The translations under genes were made by a program, and so were the position numbers. This document shows positions 1-9,502 of a DNA stretch of 64,000 nt, piece after piece. The notes under the pieces were generated by a model. The model saw nothing but the letters and a program-made list of their open reading frames with translations, made no database searches and had not been told where the DNA came from. The DNA comes from Miltoncostaea sp963762825 (lineage in GTDB: Bacteria; Actinomycetota; Thermoleophilia; Miltoncostaeales; Miltoncostaeaceae), in the NCBI GenBank assembly GCA_963762825.1, contig CAVXLZ010000001.1, positions 620,001 to 684,000 on the forward strand, in the 5' to 3' direction. The first letter of the stretch is position 1. Each line of letters begins with the position of its first letter.

Positions 1-41
1 GGCTCGTGATGATGGCCGGGGTGCTCGCGATCCTCGGATAG
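1..41 (+). CDS. C-terminal end of an unidentified gene
   Basis: Only the last 12 codons and a TAG stop are inside the window. The readable tail is hydrophobic (LVMMAGVLAILG), which would fit the end of a membrane helix. Nothing more can be said about function. comEC begins about 34 bases further on in the same direction, so the two could be cotranscribed. Confidence 0.3.
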   Translation, partial: LVMMAGVLAILG

Positions 42-74
42 CCACGCGCTGCGGCCGCGGGGTGGTCGCGAATC

Positions 75-2495
75 GTGATCGCCGGCGCACTCGCGCGCGC
101 CGGGCCGTCCTACGGTCCGGAGGTGGACGCGGCACGACCCAGCGATTGGCAGCGCGCCCCCGTTGCGCTGCGATCGGCGCCCCACCTCCTGCTCGCCCTC
201 TTCTGCGCCGGGCTCGCGCTCGCGCTGGCGGTGTCGCCACCGCAGCCGGCGACAACCCTCGTCTGTCTCGGCGCGGCGACCGGTGCCGGGCTCGCGGCGG
301 GTCTGCGCCGACCGGCGGTGTGCCTCGGGTTGCTCTGCGCCGTGGCCATCCTCGTGGGGGGAGTGTGGGGAAGTGCACGGATCGTCGCGACCGAGCCCGC
401 GTCGCTCGATCTCCCGACCCTGGTCCAGGGCAGGGTGACGCTCGACGCCCCGATGGTCCCCGCCACCCACGGTGGCTGGCGCGGACGCACCGTGGTCGAG
501 AGCCTCGCTGCGCGGGATGGCCCCGCGATCCCGCCGGGAACGCGGCTGATCCTGGATCTCGCCGGATCCGGCCCACCGCCGGCGGTGGGTACCCACCTGT
601 CCGTCAACGGGCGCCTGCGACCGGCGTACGGGCCCGATTCGCCGTCGTGGTGGCGGTCGTGGCTCGCCCGCCAGGGCATCGCGGCGCGCCTGCGACCCCG
701 CACGGTGAGAGCCGACGGGAGGCGGGGCGGGCTGCTCGGCCTCCGCGATCGGTGGAGGGAGTGGGCCGGGGCTCATGCCGGCGCCGGCGTGGGCGGCGAT
801 CGCGGTGCCATCGTGCGCGGGATGGCCCTGGGAGGGGGAGCCGGGCTCTCCCAGGGGGCCGCGGCCGATTTCCGCGACGCCGGCCTCTGGCACCTGTTGG
901 CGGTCTCCGGGCAGAACGTCGCCGTCGTGGCGTTGGCGACCATGGCGCTCCTCGGCGCTCTGGGTGTCAGGCGCCGCATGGCGGTGGTCGGCGCGGGTCT
1001 TCTGATGGTGACCTACTGCCTGGCCTGTGACGGCGGCGCCTCGGTGGCGCGCGCCGGAATCGTGGGCGGTCTGGGGCTGCTGGCCGAGGTGCGCTCCAGC
1101 GCGCGCGAGCGGTGGTACCTGCTGCTGGTGGGCCTGGCCGTCCTGCTGGCCCACCAGCCGCGGGCGCTCGGAGACCCCGGCCTACAGCTCTCGTTCGCCG
1201 CCGTGGCGGGCCTCTTCGTGCTGGCGCCCCCGCTCGGCGGATGGCTCCGGGGCTGGATCCCGGCGCGCGTCGCCGACCTCGCCGGCCTCGCCGCCGCCGC
1301 GAGCCTCGCGACCGCACCGGTGGTCGTGTGGCATTTCGGGCGGCTGTCGCTGGTCGGCCTCGTCCTCAACGTGGTGGCCGTTCCTCTCGCCGCCCCCATC
1401 GTGGTGCTCGCGCTCGCCGGGCTCGGCGCCGGGGCGCTGCTGCCGGCGGCCGGCGTCGCTCTCGCCGGGCTTGCCGGTGTGGGTGCCCAGGTGCTCCTGC
1501 TCGCCGCGCGGGCGGCCGCCACGGTGCCGGGCGCGGCGGTCAACCTGCCCGCGGCGACCGCCCCCCTCCTGCTCGTGGCGGCGCTCATGCCGTCCGCCAT
1601 CTGGCGACTCACGCAACCCGGCGTCTCGCTCGAGCGGGCGCGCGGGCTTCCCTGGAGAGCGCTCTGCGCACTCGCGGCGACCGTCGTCGCGGGAGCGTGG
1701 GCGTTCGGCCGCCCCTCGGAGCCGCCGCGCTGGCCGGCTGCGCCCGCTCTGACCGTCCTCGACATCGGTCAGGGAGACGCGATCCTGCTGCGCAGCCCGG
1801 AGGGCGCGGCCGCGGTCGTGGACGCCGGGCCGCCGGGATCGCCCGCTCCGGTGGTGGCGGCGCTCCGGCGCGCGGGCGTGCGGCGCCTCGACGCGGTGGT
1901 GATGACCCACGACTCGCTCGATCACATCGGCGGGGTGATCGACATCCTCGAGCGCTTTCCCGTGGGCGCCGTGCTGCACCCGCCCGATCCGGTCAACGGC
2001 TGGGCGCCGGCGGCCCGTGCCGCGATCGCGGAGGCGCGAAGGCGCGGGGTGCCCGTGCGCGATATCCGGGCGGGCGCGGGTCTCACGCTCGGCCGCTGGA
2101 GCGTGCGCGTGCTCTCGCCGGCGGGGCGCCGCCCGGTGGGGGCCGACCCGAACCCGTACAGCCTGGTGGTGCTCGCATCGGCGGGTCCGCTCGATGCGCT
2201 CCTGACCGCCGACGCCGAGAGCGACGCCCTCTCGTCGCTGGTCATCGGCCCGGTCAACGTGCTCAAGGTCTCGCACCACGGATCGGAGGATGTCGGGCTC
2301 CCCCGGGAGCTGCTCACGCTCCGCCCGCGGGTCGCGCTGATATCCGCCGGCGATGGCAATCCCTTCCGGCATCCCCGTCCTGGCACGCTCGCGGCTCTCG
2401 CTGCGCAGCACGTCACGATCGGGCGCACGGATCTCTCGGGCGACCTCACCGTGGCCATGGATCGGGGATCCCTCACCGTCGTGGGTACCCGCTAG
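75..2495 (+). CDS. comEC: ComEC/Rec2 DNA-uptake channel protein
   Basis: This is an inner-membrane channel that moves single-stranded DNA into the cytoplasm during natural transformation. The 806-aa product has the family's order: an N-terminal soluble/OB-like part (about 1-210), a multi-helix competence domain with the segment LLAVSGQNVAVVAL near residues 275-290, and a C-terminal metallo-beta-lactamase domain from about residue 557 (VLDIGQGDAILL). In that domain the metal motif reads THDSLDH near residue 609, and a later KVSHHGSED is visible. The GTG at 75 is an assumption; a GTG at 123 is also possible. Length is normal for full ComEC. holA follows 12 bases later, the usual arrangement in many bacteria. 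No comEA is visible in the window. Confidence 0.93.
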   Translation: MIAGALARAGPSYGPEVDAARPSDWQRAPVALRSAPHLLLALFCAGLALALAVSPPQPATTLVCLGAATGAGLAAGLRRPAVCLGLLCAVAILVGGVWGSARIVATEPASLDLPTLVQGRVTLDAPMVPATHGGWRGRTVVESLAARDGPAIPPGTRLILDLAGSGPPPAVGTHLSVNGRLRPAYGPDSPSWWRSWLARQGIAARLRPRTVRADGRRGGLLGLRDRWREWAGAHAGAGVGGDRGAIVRGMALGGGAGLSQGAAADFRDAGLWHLLAVSGQNVAVVALATMALLGALGVRRRMAVVGAGLLMVTYCLACDGGASVARAGIVGGLGLLAEVRSSARERWYLLLVGLAVLLAHQPRALGDPGLQLSFAAVAGLFVLAPPLGGWLRGWIPARVADLAGLAAAASLATAPVVVWHFGRLSLVGLVLNVVAVPLAAPIVVLALAGLGAGALLPAAGVALAGLAGVGAQVLLLAARAAATVPGAAVNLPAATAPLLLVAALMPSAIWRLTQPGVSLERARGLPWRALCALAATVVAGAWAFGRPSEPPRWPAAPALTVLDIGQGDAILLRSPEGAAAVVDAGPPGSPAPVVAALRRAGVRRLDAVVMTHDSLDHIGGVIDILERFPVGAVLHPPDPVNGWAPAARAAIAEARRRGVPVRDIRAGAGLTLGRWSVRVLSPAGRRPVGADPNPYSLVVLASAGPLDALLTADAESDALSSLVIGPVNVLKVSHHGSEDVGLPRELLTLRPRVALISAGDGNPFRHPRPGTLAALAAQHVTIGRTDLSGDLTVAMDRGSLTVVGTR

Positions 2496-2507
2496 GCTGG
2501 CCGGTCG

Positions 2508-3575
2508 ATGGCTCCGGAACCCCTCAAGCCCGCCTACGTCATCTGGGGCGAGGACCGGGCCACCATCGATCGGGCGATCGGCCGGCTCATCGCGCGGGTC
2601 GAGCGCGATGGCGGTATGCCCCCCGAGCGCGTCAGCGCCGAGGAGACGCCTGCGGGCGAGGTGGTGGCCTCGTGCGAGGCGCTTTCCTTCGGCGGCCTGC
2701 GCCTGGTGATCGTGGAGGGCGCCGACGCCTGGAAGGCCGCCGACGCCGCCCCGTTGGTCGGGTACCTGGAGGCGCCGAACCCGGGCACCTGCCTCGCCAT
2801 GGTCGCCGCGGGGGCGTTGACCCCGTCCCTTCACGCCGCGGTGGTGGCCCTCGGGGGCGAGCTGCGCTTCGGTCCCGACCCCAAGGCCAAGCGGGCCGAG
2901 CGGGTCAAGTGGCTCGTCGACCACTTTCGGGCCGAGGTGGCCCGTGCCGGCGGCTCGATCTCGCCGGCGCTTGCCCGCACTGTGGTGGAACGGGTGATGG
3001 TGGACAGCGCCGACGCGCGCAAGGCCGGGCTCACGGCGATGGATCTCGCACGCGAGGCCGAGAAACTCGCGGCCTATTCAGACGGAGAGCCGGTCTCGGC
3101 CGAGATGATCGCCGCCCTGGTGCCCCCGCACCCGGATGCAAAGGTCTACGAGCTCGCCGACGCGATCAGCGGTGGGGACGCCCCGCTGGTCTACGACCTC
3201 CTGCAGGATCTGGCCACCGGAGACCACCCGGTGCCGCCGATCGTCATGCAGGTGCAGTTGTCGAACCGGTTCCGGTCCCTCTCCCAGGCCCAGGCGCTCG
3301 GACCCACCGCCTCCCCCGATGCGGTGAGCGCCGCCACGGGGGTGAAGGGCTATCCGGCGCGGATCCTCGCCGAGCAGGCGCAGCGGATGCCCGCGGGCGC
3401 CGCGCAACAGGCGCTGGCCCGCCTCGCCGCCCTCGAGCTCGATCTGCGCGTCTCGGCCCAGAGGGACTTCGGGCGCTCGCCCGGCGACGGGGAGCGCCTC
3501 GTGCTCGAGACTGCGGCGCGCGACCTGCTGGCCCTGGCGCGCGGCGCGAGGCCCGCGCCCTCCGAGCGAGACTAG
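2508..3575 (+). CDS. holA: DNA polymerase III delta subunit
   Basis: The delta subunit opens the beta sliding clamp as part of the clamp-loader complex. The 355-aa protein begins with the typical N-terminal AAA-like fold (KPAYVIWGEDRATIDRAIG, then LRLVIVEGADAWK) and ends with the helical collar domain (RFRSLSQAQAL, then LDLRVSAQRDFGRSPGDGE). Length fits the family. It lies directly after comEC and is convergent with rpsT: the two stop codons share the palindrome CTAG at 3572-3575, so the genes overlap tail to tail by four bases. Confidence 0.9.
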   Translation: MAPEPLKPAYVIWGEDRATIDRAIGRLIARVERDGGMPPERVSAEETPAGEVVASCEALSFGGLRLVIVEGADAWKAADAAPLVGYLEAPNPGTCLAMVAAGALTPSLHAAVVALGGELRFGPDPKAKRAERVKWLVDHFRAEVARAGGSISPALARTVVERVMVDSADARKAGLTAMDLAREAEKLAAYSDGEPVSAEMIAALVPPHPDAKVYELADAISGGDAPLVYDLLQDLATGDHPVPPIVMQVQLSNRFRSLSQAQALGPTASPDAVSAATGVKGYPARILAEQAQRMPAGAAQQALARLAALELDLRVSAQRDFGRSPGDGERLVLETAARDLLALARGARPAPSERD

Positions 3576-3844
3576 CTTGCGCCGCCCACCCTCTGGACCA
3601 TGCGGGCCACGCGGCTCTTCTTGCGGGCCGCGTTGTTGCGGTGGATGACGCCCTCGGCGGATGCGCGGTCGATCAGGTGCTCGAGTTCCCGCGCCTGGGC
3701 GCCGATCTGCTCGCCATCCTTCGACTCCGCCGCGTCGTCGAGGCGGCGGAACAGCGTCTTGATGGTGGAGCGGTACCTCAGGTTGCGCTCGTGCTGCGCG
3801 AGCGAGCGGCGGTTGCGCTTCTTCTGCTGCTTGATGTTCGCCAC
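3572..3844 (-). CDS. rpsT: 30S ribosomal protein S20
   Basis: S20 binds 16S rRNA in the body of the small subunit. The 90-aa protein starts VANIKQQKKRNRRS, the conserved S20 N-terminus, and is rich in Lys and Arg. I take the GTG at 3844 as start because homology begins there and a GGAGGA ribosome-binding site lies about eight bases upstream; the frame stays open further upstream, but that extension does not resemble S20. It is the only minus-strand gene in the comEC-to-plsC block and is tail-overlapped with holA. Confidence 0.95.
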   Translation of the reverse strand: MANIKQQKKRNRRSLAQHERNLRYRSTIKTLFRRLDDAAESKDGEQIGAQARELEHLIDRASAEGVIHRNNAARKKSRVARMVQRVGGAS

Positions 3845-3909
3845 GCGGGGCGTCCTCCATCGGTCGGTCGGCGCTGCATGGTAGCGGCCCGGGTCGGGCA
3901 CGGCCAGAG

Positions 3910-5508
3910 GTGAGCGGCAACGAGCCGGAATCGCCCGCGCCGCCGCCGCGCAAGAGCGTCGGCCGCTCGACCGCCATCTTCGGCCTCTGGACCGGTGCCA
4001 GCCGCATCGTCGGCCTCGTCCGCGAGATCATCGTGGCGGCCATCTTCGGCACCCAGGGGGCGATTGCGGCTTTCGTGATCGCCTTCCAGGTGCCCAACCT
4101 GCTGCGGAGCCTGGTGGCGGACTCGGCCCTGTCGGCGGCGTTCCTGCCGGTCTTCACCGAGATGGAGGAGCAGGGGCGCCACCGCGAGGCCCGCCGGCTG
4201 GCCGGCGCGATGGTCGGGGTGATCTGCGTCGGCCTCGGCCTGGTGAGCCTGGCGGCGGTGGTGAGCGCACCCTGGGTGATGCCGCTCTTCGCCCCCGGTC
4301 TTTCGCCCGCCCTCGTGGACGAGACCGTGCGCCTGTCCCAGCTCATGTTCCCGATCGTGGCCCTCCTGGGGCTGACCGGCCTCGCCTCCGCGGTGCTCCA
4401 GGCGGGCGGGCGCTTCGGGCCGACGGCCTTCGTGCCGGTGCTCTGGAACGTGGTGATCATCCTCCTGTTGGTGGCGGCGACCCCCTTCGTGGCCACGGAG
4501 GAGCGCATCACGGTCTACGCCGTCGCGATCCTCGTCGGGACCCTGGCCCAGCTCCTCTACCTGGTGTTCGCTCTGCGCGGAATGGGCCCGTTCCCGCTCT
4601 CGCTCGGGCTGGGCAACCGGTACGTGCGCCGGGTGCTGGTGCTGATGCTCCCCGTGACGATCGGGCTCGGGCTGATCAACATCAACCTCGTCATCGACAG
4701 CGCGTTCGCGACCCTCGTGAGCGAGCAGTCCCCCCGCGCGATCGAGGTCGCCTTCCGCGTCTACCTGCTCCCGCAGGGGATCTTCAGCGTGGCGATCGCC
4801 ACGGTGCTCTTCCCGGCAATCTCGCGGCTCGCGGCACGGGAGGACTGGGCCGGGATGCGCACCACGATCGCCGAGGGCACGCGCCAGATCTTCTTCATGC
4901 TCCTGCCGGCCTCGGCATTCCTCCTGGTGCTCGCCGAGCCCACGGTGCGACTGCTCTTCGAGCGCGGCAACTTCGATGCCTCGAGCACCCCGCTCACCTC
5001 GTCGGCGCTCCTCTACTTCGCGATCGGGCTGGCGTTCAACGGTGCCAGCCTGCTGGTCATCCGGGCCTTCTTCAGCATGCAGCTGCCGGCCGTCGCGACC
5101 AAGGTGGCGGCCCTCGGCGTGGTCCTGAACGTGGCTCTGGACGCGGCCCTCTATCGTCCGCTCGGCACCGGTGGCATCCCGTTGTCGACCTCGATCGCCA
5201 GCGTGGTCACCTTCCTCTCCCTGCTGTGGCTGCTGGAGCGCGAGCTCGGCGGCCTCCACCGGGCCTGGATCCTCGACGGCGTGGTGCGCAGCCTCGCCGC
5301 CAGCGGCGTGTCGGTGCTGTTCGCGTGGACGCTCTGGCGCACGCTCGATGACGCCCTCGGGCGGAGCATCTGGGCGCAGGTCGTGACGATGGCGCTCGCC
5401 CTGGCGGGAGCCGCCGCAGGGCACCTCGCGGCGGCACAGGCCTTCGAGATGCACGAGCTGGCCGCGCTGTCGCGGCTGAGGCGATCGAGGAGCCGACCGC
5501 TACAGTAG
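3910..5508 (+). CDS. murJ: Lipid II flippase MurJ
   Basis: MurJ flips the peptidoglycan precursor lipid II across the membrane. The 532-aa protein is an MOP-superfamily transporter with about 13-14 hydrophobic helices. The N-terminus after a short polar leader reads IFGLWTGASRIVGLVREI, followed by VPNLLRSLVADSALSAAFLP, both typical of MurJ. A GTG start at 3910 is used. The gene diverges from rpsT with only 65 bases between the two start codons, and lepA begins five bases after its stop. Confidence 0.93.
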   Translation: MSGNEPESPAPPPRKSVGRSTAIFGLWTGASRIVGLVREIIVAAIFGTQGAIAAFVIAFQVPNLLRSLVADSALSAAFLPVFTEMEEQGRHREARRLAGAMVGVICVGLGLVSLAAVVSAPWVMPLFAPGLSPALVDETVRLSQLMFPIVALLGLTGLASAVLQAGGRFGPTAFVPVLWNVVIILLLVAATPFVATEERITVYAVAILVGTLAQLLYLVFALRGMGPFPLSLGLGNRYVRRVLVLMLPVTIGLGLININLVIDSAFATLVSEQSPRAIEVAFRVYLLPQGIFSVAIATVLFPAISRLAAREDWAGMRTTIAEGTRQIFFMLLPASAFLLVLAEPTVRLLFERGNFDASSTPLTSSALLYFAIGLAFNGASLLVIRAFFSMQLPAVATKVAALGVVLNVALDAALYRPLGTGGIPLSTSIASVVTFLSLLWLLERELGGLHRAWILDGVVRSLAASGVSVLFAWTLWRTLDDALGRSIWAQVVTMALALAGAAAGHLAAAQAFEMHELAALSRLRRSRSRPLQ

Positions 5509-5513
5509 GCCGC

Positions 5514-7328
5514 GTGGACCAGGGGCATATCCGGAACTTCTGCATCATCGCCCACATCGACCACGGCAAGTCGACGCTCGCCGACCGCATCCTCCAGCTC
5601 ACCGGGGCGGTGAGCGAGCGGGACATGCGCAGTCAGGTGCTCGACTCGATGGACCTCGAGCGCGAGCGCGGCATCACCATCAAGGCGCAGGCCGTGCGCG
5701 TTCACTACACGGCCTCCGACGGCGAGACCTACCAGCTCAACCTGATCGACACCCCCGGTCACGTGGACTTCAGCTACGAGGTCTCGCGGAGCCTGGCGGC
5801 CTGCGAGGGCGCGCTGCTCGTGGTGGACGCCAGCCAGGGGATAGAGGCCCAGACCCTCGCCAACACCTATCTGGCCATCGAGGGCGACCTCGAGGTCATC
5901 CCGGTGCTCAACAAGATCGATCTGCCGGCCGCCGATCCGGACCTCCACGGGCGGGCCGTGGCCGACCTGATCGGCGACGATCCGGACAACGTGCTGCGCA
6001 TCTCGGCCAAGACCGGTGAGGGCATCGACGCGGTGCTCGAGGCGGTGGTGGAGCGGGTGCCGCCCCCGCACGGCGACCTGGCGGCGCCCGCCCGGGCGCT
6101 CATCTTCGACTCGGTCTACGATCAGTACCGCGGAGTGGTGGCCTTCGTACGGGTGATGGACGGCACCTTCGACCGAGGCGACCGCCTGCGCTGCATGCAG
6201 ACGGGGCTCGTCGTCGATTCCGAGGAGATCGGCGTGATGGCGCCGGTCATGACCCCGACCGGGCGGCTCGCCGCCGGAGAGACCGGCTACCTGGTGACCG
6301 GTCTGAAGAACCTCGGGGATCTGCGGGTGGGCGACACGCTCACGCGGGTGGCCGATCCCGCAACCGACGCCCTGCCGGGCTACCGCGAGGTCAAGCCGAT
6401 GGTCTTCTGCGGGCTCTTCCCCGTGGATGCCGACGACTACCCCGATCTGCGCGACGCCCTCGAGAAGCTCTCGCTCAACGACGCCTCGCTGCGGTGGGAG
6501 CCCGAGAGCTCGCAGGCCCTCGGATTCGGCTTCCGCTGCGGCTTCCTCGGGCTGCTCCACATGGACATCGTGCGCGAGCGCCTCGAGCGCGAGTACGACC
6601 TCGAGCTGCTCGCCACGACGCCCAACGTCGAGTACCAGGTCACCACCACTCAAGGGGAGGTGATCCCGGTGCGCTCTCCCGTGGAGCTGCCGCCCACGAC
6701 GAACATCGAGATCATCGAGGAGCCGTTCGTACGCTGCACCATCCTGGTGCCGAGCGACGGGGTCGGGGCCGTGATGGGCCTCTGCCAGGACCGCCGCGGC
6801 GTCTACGTCACGATGGAGCCGATCGAGAACCGCCAGCAGATCGTGTACGACATGCCGCTCGCGGAGATCGTCCTCGACTTCTACGATCAGCTCAAGAGCC
6901 GCACCCGCGGATACGCCTCGCTCGACTACGAGATCGTGGGCTATCGCGAGAGCCAGCTGGTGAAGCTCGACGTGCTGCTCGCGGGCGACACCGTCGACGC
7001 GCTGTCGATGATCGTGCACCGCGAGCAGGCCTATACCCGGGGCAAGCAGCTCGTGGAGCGCCTCTTTCGCACCATTCCGCGCCAGCTCTTCGATGTGCCG
7101 ATCCAGGCCGCGATCGGCGGCAAGATCCTGGCCCGCGAGACGGTGAAGGCACGCCGCAAGGATGTTCTGGCCAAGTGCTACGGCGGCGACATCAGTCGTA
7201 AGCGCAAGCTCCTCGAACGCCAGAAGGAGGGGAAGAAGAGGATGAAGCAGGTGGGCTCGGTGGAGGTGCCCCAGGAGGCCTTCCTCACGGTGCTCCGGAT
7301 CGGAGACGACGGAAACGGGGGCAAGTGA
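5514..7328 (+). CDS. lepA: Elongation factor 4 (LepA) GTPase
   Basis: EF4 is a ribosome-associated translational GTPase that acts in translation and ribosome biogenesis. All G motifs are visible: AHIDHGKST near residues 12-20, the switch region RERGITIKAQAV, DTPGHVDF near 78-85, and NKIDLP near 130. The C-terminal EF4-specific domain ends with the basic stretch KRKLLERQKEGKKRMKQVG. At 604 aa the length is canonical. Start is GTG at 5514. Its stop overlaps the GTG start of hemW (GTGA). Confidence 0.96.
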   Translation: MDQGHIRNFCIIAHIDHGKSTLADRILQLTGAVSERDMRSQVLDSMDLERERGITIKAQAVRVHYTASDGETYQLNLIDTPGHVDFSYEVSRSLAACEGALLVVDASQGIEAQTLANTYLAIEGDLEVIPVLNKIDLPAADPDLHGRAVADLIGDDPDNVLRISAKTGEGIDAVLEAVVERVPPPHGDLAAPARALIFDSVYDQYRGVVAFVRVMDGTFDRGDRLRCMQTGLVVDSEEIGVMAPVMTPTGRLAAGETGYLVTGLKNLGDLRVGDTLTRVADPATDALPGYREVKPMVFCGLFPVDADDYPDLRDALEKLSLNDASLRWEPESSQALGFGFRCGFLGLLHMDIVRERLEREYDLELLATTPNVEYQVTTTQGEVIPVRSPVELPPTTNIEIIEEPFVRCTILVPSDGVGAVMGLCQDRRGVYVTMEPIENRQQIVYDMPLAEIVLDFYDQLKSRTRGYASLDYEIVGYRESQLVKLDVLLAGDTVDALSMIVHREQAYTRGKQLVERLFRTIPRQLFDVPIQAAIGGKILARETVKARRKDVLAKCYGGDISRKRKLLERQKEGKKRMKQVGSVEVPQEAFLTVLRIGDDGNGGK

Positions 7329-8438
7329 CCCGCGCCGGTGTGCGTCATCTCTACCTGCACCTGCCGTTCTGCTCGTCGCGCTGCGGATACTGCGCGTTCG
7401 TGGTCGACGTCGGTGCCCTCGGGCGCCGCGACGAGTATCTGGCCGCGCTGCTGGCCGAGCTGGACCGCGAGCGCGACCGCGGGCGCCATCGGCGTCCTGG
7501 ACACGGTCTACCTCGGCGGCGGCACCCCCACCCTGATGCGCCCGTCCCGGCTCGGGGCGCTCATGGAGCGCATCCGCCCCTGGCTCGCCACGGACGCCGA
7601 GGTGAGCATCGAGGCCAACCCGGAGTCGGTCGACGGGCCCGCCCTCGCCGCCCTGCGTCGTGCCGGGGTCACGCGCCTGTCGCTCGGAGTGCAGTCGTTC
7701 CAGCCCCACCTCCTGCGCGCCCTCGATCGCGCCGCCACGCCCGCCCAGGCCCGCCGGCTCATCAGCTGTGCGCGGGCCGCGGGGTTCGAGGACCTCAGCA
7801 TCGACCTGATCTTCGGCATCCCCGGCCAGACGAGAGCCGACCTGGAGGCCGACCTGGCCGAGGCGCTCGCCGCCGGCCCCGATCACATCTCATGGTACGA
7901 GCTCGAGCTGAAGCCCGGCACGGCGCTCGCGCGGTCGGGCACCCCGGCATTCGACGAGGACGAGGGCGCCGACGCGTACCGGCGGATCGTCGGCGGGCTC
8001 GAGGAGGCGGGGTATCGCTGGTACGAGACGGCCAACTTCGCCCGGCCCGGGCACGAGTGCCGCCACAGCCTGGCCTACTGGGGTGCGGCCGACTACCTGG
8101 GCGTCGGTGTCGGCGCGGTGAGCACGGTGGCCGGGAGCCGCTGGCGCAACGCTCCCGCCCTGGAGCCCTACATCTCGGCTCTCTCGGCCGGAGAGGCGCC
8201 CCGGCGCACCCGCGAGGCGCTCGACGCCGACGACCTGCGACGGGAGCGGTGGATGCTCGGGCTGCGCCTCGAGGGAGGGATGCCGCTGGCGTGGGCCGGG
8301 CCGCCGGATCGGCCGGACGCCCTCGAGCGCCTGAGCTCCGCCGGCCTCCTGCATCACGATTCCGGCGCGGTGACGCTCACCCGGGAGGGGCGCTTCGTAC
8401 AGAACGCGATCCTCCACGAGCTGATGGACTACGCGTGA
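7325..8438 (+). pseudogene. hemW: HemW (radical SAM, coproporphyrinogen III oxidase-like) with a one-base frameshift
   Basis: HemW is a radical SAM heme chaperone related to HemN. The reading begins at GTG 7325 (overlapping the lepA stop) with LYLHLPFCSSRCGYCAF, which contains the CxxxCxxC cluster motif. After LDRERDRG the frame breaks, and the rest (GVLDTVYLGGGTPTL, then SLGVQSFQPHLLRALDR) continues in another frame to the TGA at 8436-8438. Removing one G from the GGG at 7481-7483 restores a continuous protein of about 370 aa, the normal length. The rest of the gene is intact, so this looks like a base-calling error or a very recent mutation. hrcA overlaps the end by four bases. Confidence 0.85.
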
Positions 8439-9502
8439 GCGAGGCCCCCGCCGAGAACCGGGACGGCGAGCTGCTGAAAGCACGTCAGGAGGTGATCCTG
8501 CGCACGGTGATCGAGCAGCACATCGCCTCGGGAGCGCCCGTGGGCAGCAAGAACCTCGCCGGCCGCGAGGGCATCGACTTCGCCTCCTCGACGGTGCGCT
8601 ACGAGCTCGCCCGGCTCGAGGAGCTGGGCTACCTCAACCATCCCCACACGTCGGCGGGGCGCGTGCCCACCGATCGCGGATACCGCTACTACGTGGACAC
8701 GCTGCTCACCCGTGACCCGCCCGCCGAGCCGCCCGCGCTCGTGGAGGCGGCCCTCGATGTGGGCGAGATGCAGCGCGAGGTGGACGCCGCCCTCGAGCGA
8801 CTGGCCGATGTCGTGGCCCAGGTGACCAGCCTCCTGGCGATCGTCACCGCGCCCGCCCCGCAGTCGTCGTCGATCCGCCACGTCGAGGTGCTGCTGCTGC
8901 AACCGCAGGTCGTGATGGTGGTCGTGATCACCTCCACCGGAGCGGTCACCAAGCGCGTCTTCGCCTTCGACGGCCCGGTGGACGCCGGGCTCTGCGAGTG
9001 GGCCGGGGCCTTCCTCAACGATCGGATCGTGGGGCTCACGGTGGGGTCCCGCCTCGTCGAGGACAGGCTCGAGGACCCGTCGCTCTCGCCCAAGGAGCAC
9101 ATGTTCCTCGCGGTGCTCGCCCCTGCGATCATCGACCTCGAGTCGGGTGTCGCGGGGAGCATCTTCGTCGGCGGGCAGGCCCGGTTCCTCGCCGACCAGC
9201 GCCACCTCGACCTGATGGCGATCGACTCCCTGATGGAGAGCCTGGAAGAGCGCTACCAGCTGCTGTCGCTGCTGCGCGGCGCCCTCAGCCGGAATCAGGT
9301 CTATCTGCGCATCGGCGCCGAGCTGCGCGACCAGAACTTCTTCGGCCTCAGTATGGTGGCCGCCAACTACGGGGTGCCGCGGCGCAATCTCGGGACCGTT
9401 TCGCTCTTCGGCCCGACCCGGATGGACTACCGACTCGCGATGGCGACCGTCCGCGGGGCGGCCCAGATCCTGTCGCGATACGTGGAGGGCGTTTATGAGT
9501 GA
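8435..9502 (+). CDS. hrcA: Heat-inducible transcription repressor HrcA
   Basis: HrcA represses chaperone operons by binding CIRCE operators. The 355-aa protein has the N-terminal winged helix (LKARQEVILRTVIEQHIASG, then SSTVRYELARLEELGYL and HTSAGRVPTDRGYRYYVD) and the GAF-like C-terminal domain. The GTG start at 8435 overlaps the hemW stop. In many genomes hrcA precedes grpE-dnaK-dnaJ; here an unknown gene and an acyltransferase follow, and dnaJ lies 3.2 kb further on. No CIRCE palindrome was seen near hrcA or dnaJ. Confidence 0.93.
   Translation: MSEAPAENRDGELLKARQEVILRTVIEQHIASGAPVGSKNLAGREGIDFASSTVRYELARLEELGYLNHPHTSAGRVPTDRGYRYYVDTLLTRDPPAEPPALVEAALDVGEMQREVDAALERLADVVAQVTSLLAIVTAPAPQSSSIRHVEVLLLQPQVVMVVVITSTGAVTKRVFAFDGPVDAGLCEWAGAFLNDRIVGLTVGSRLVEDRLEDPSLSPKEHMFLAVLAPAIIDLESGVAGSIFVGGQARFLADQRHLDLMAIDSLMESLEERYQLLSLLRGALSRNQVYLRIGAELRDQNFFGLSMVAANYGVPRRNLGTVSLFGPTRMDYRLAMATVRGAAQILSRYVEGVYE

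Noticed and set aside
3778..5454. Long open frame antisense to murJ
   Set aside because: His/Glu/Arg-rich low-complexity translation, a by-product of GC3 bias in murJ; no start signals or domain.
5151..7886. 911-codon open frame antisense to lepA/hemW
   Set aside because: Shadow of high-GC coding on the other strand; lepA is unmistakable.
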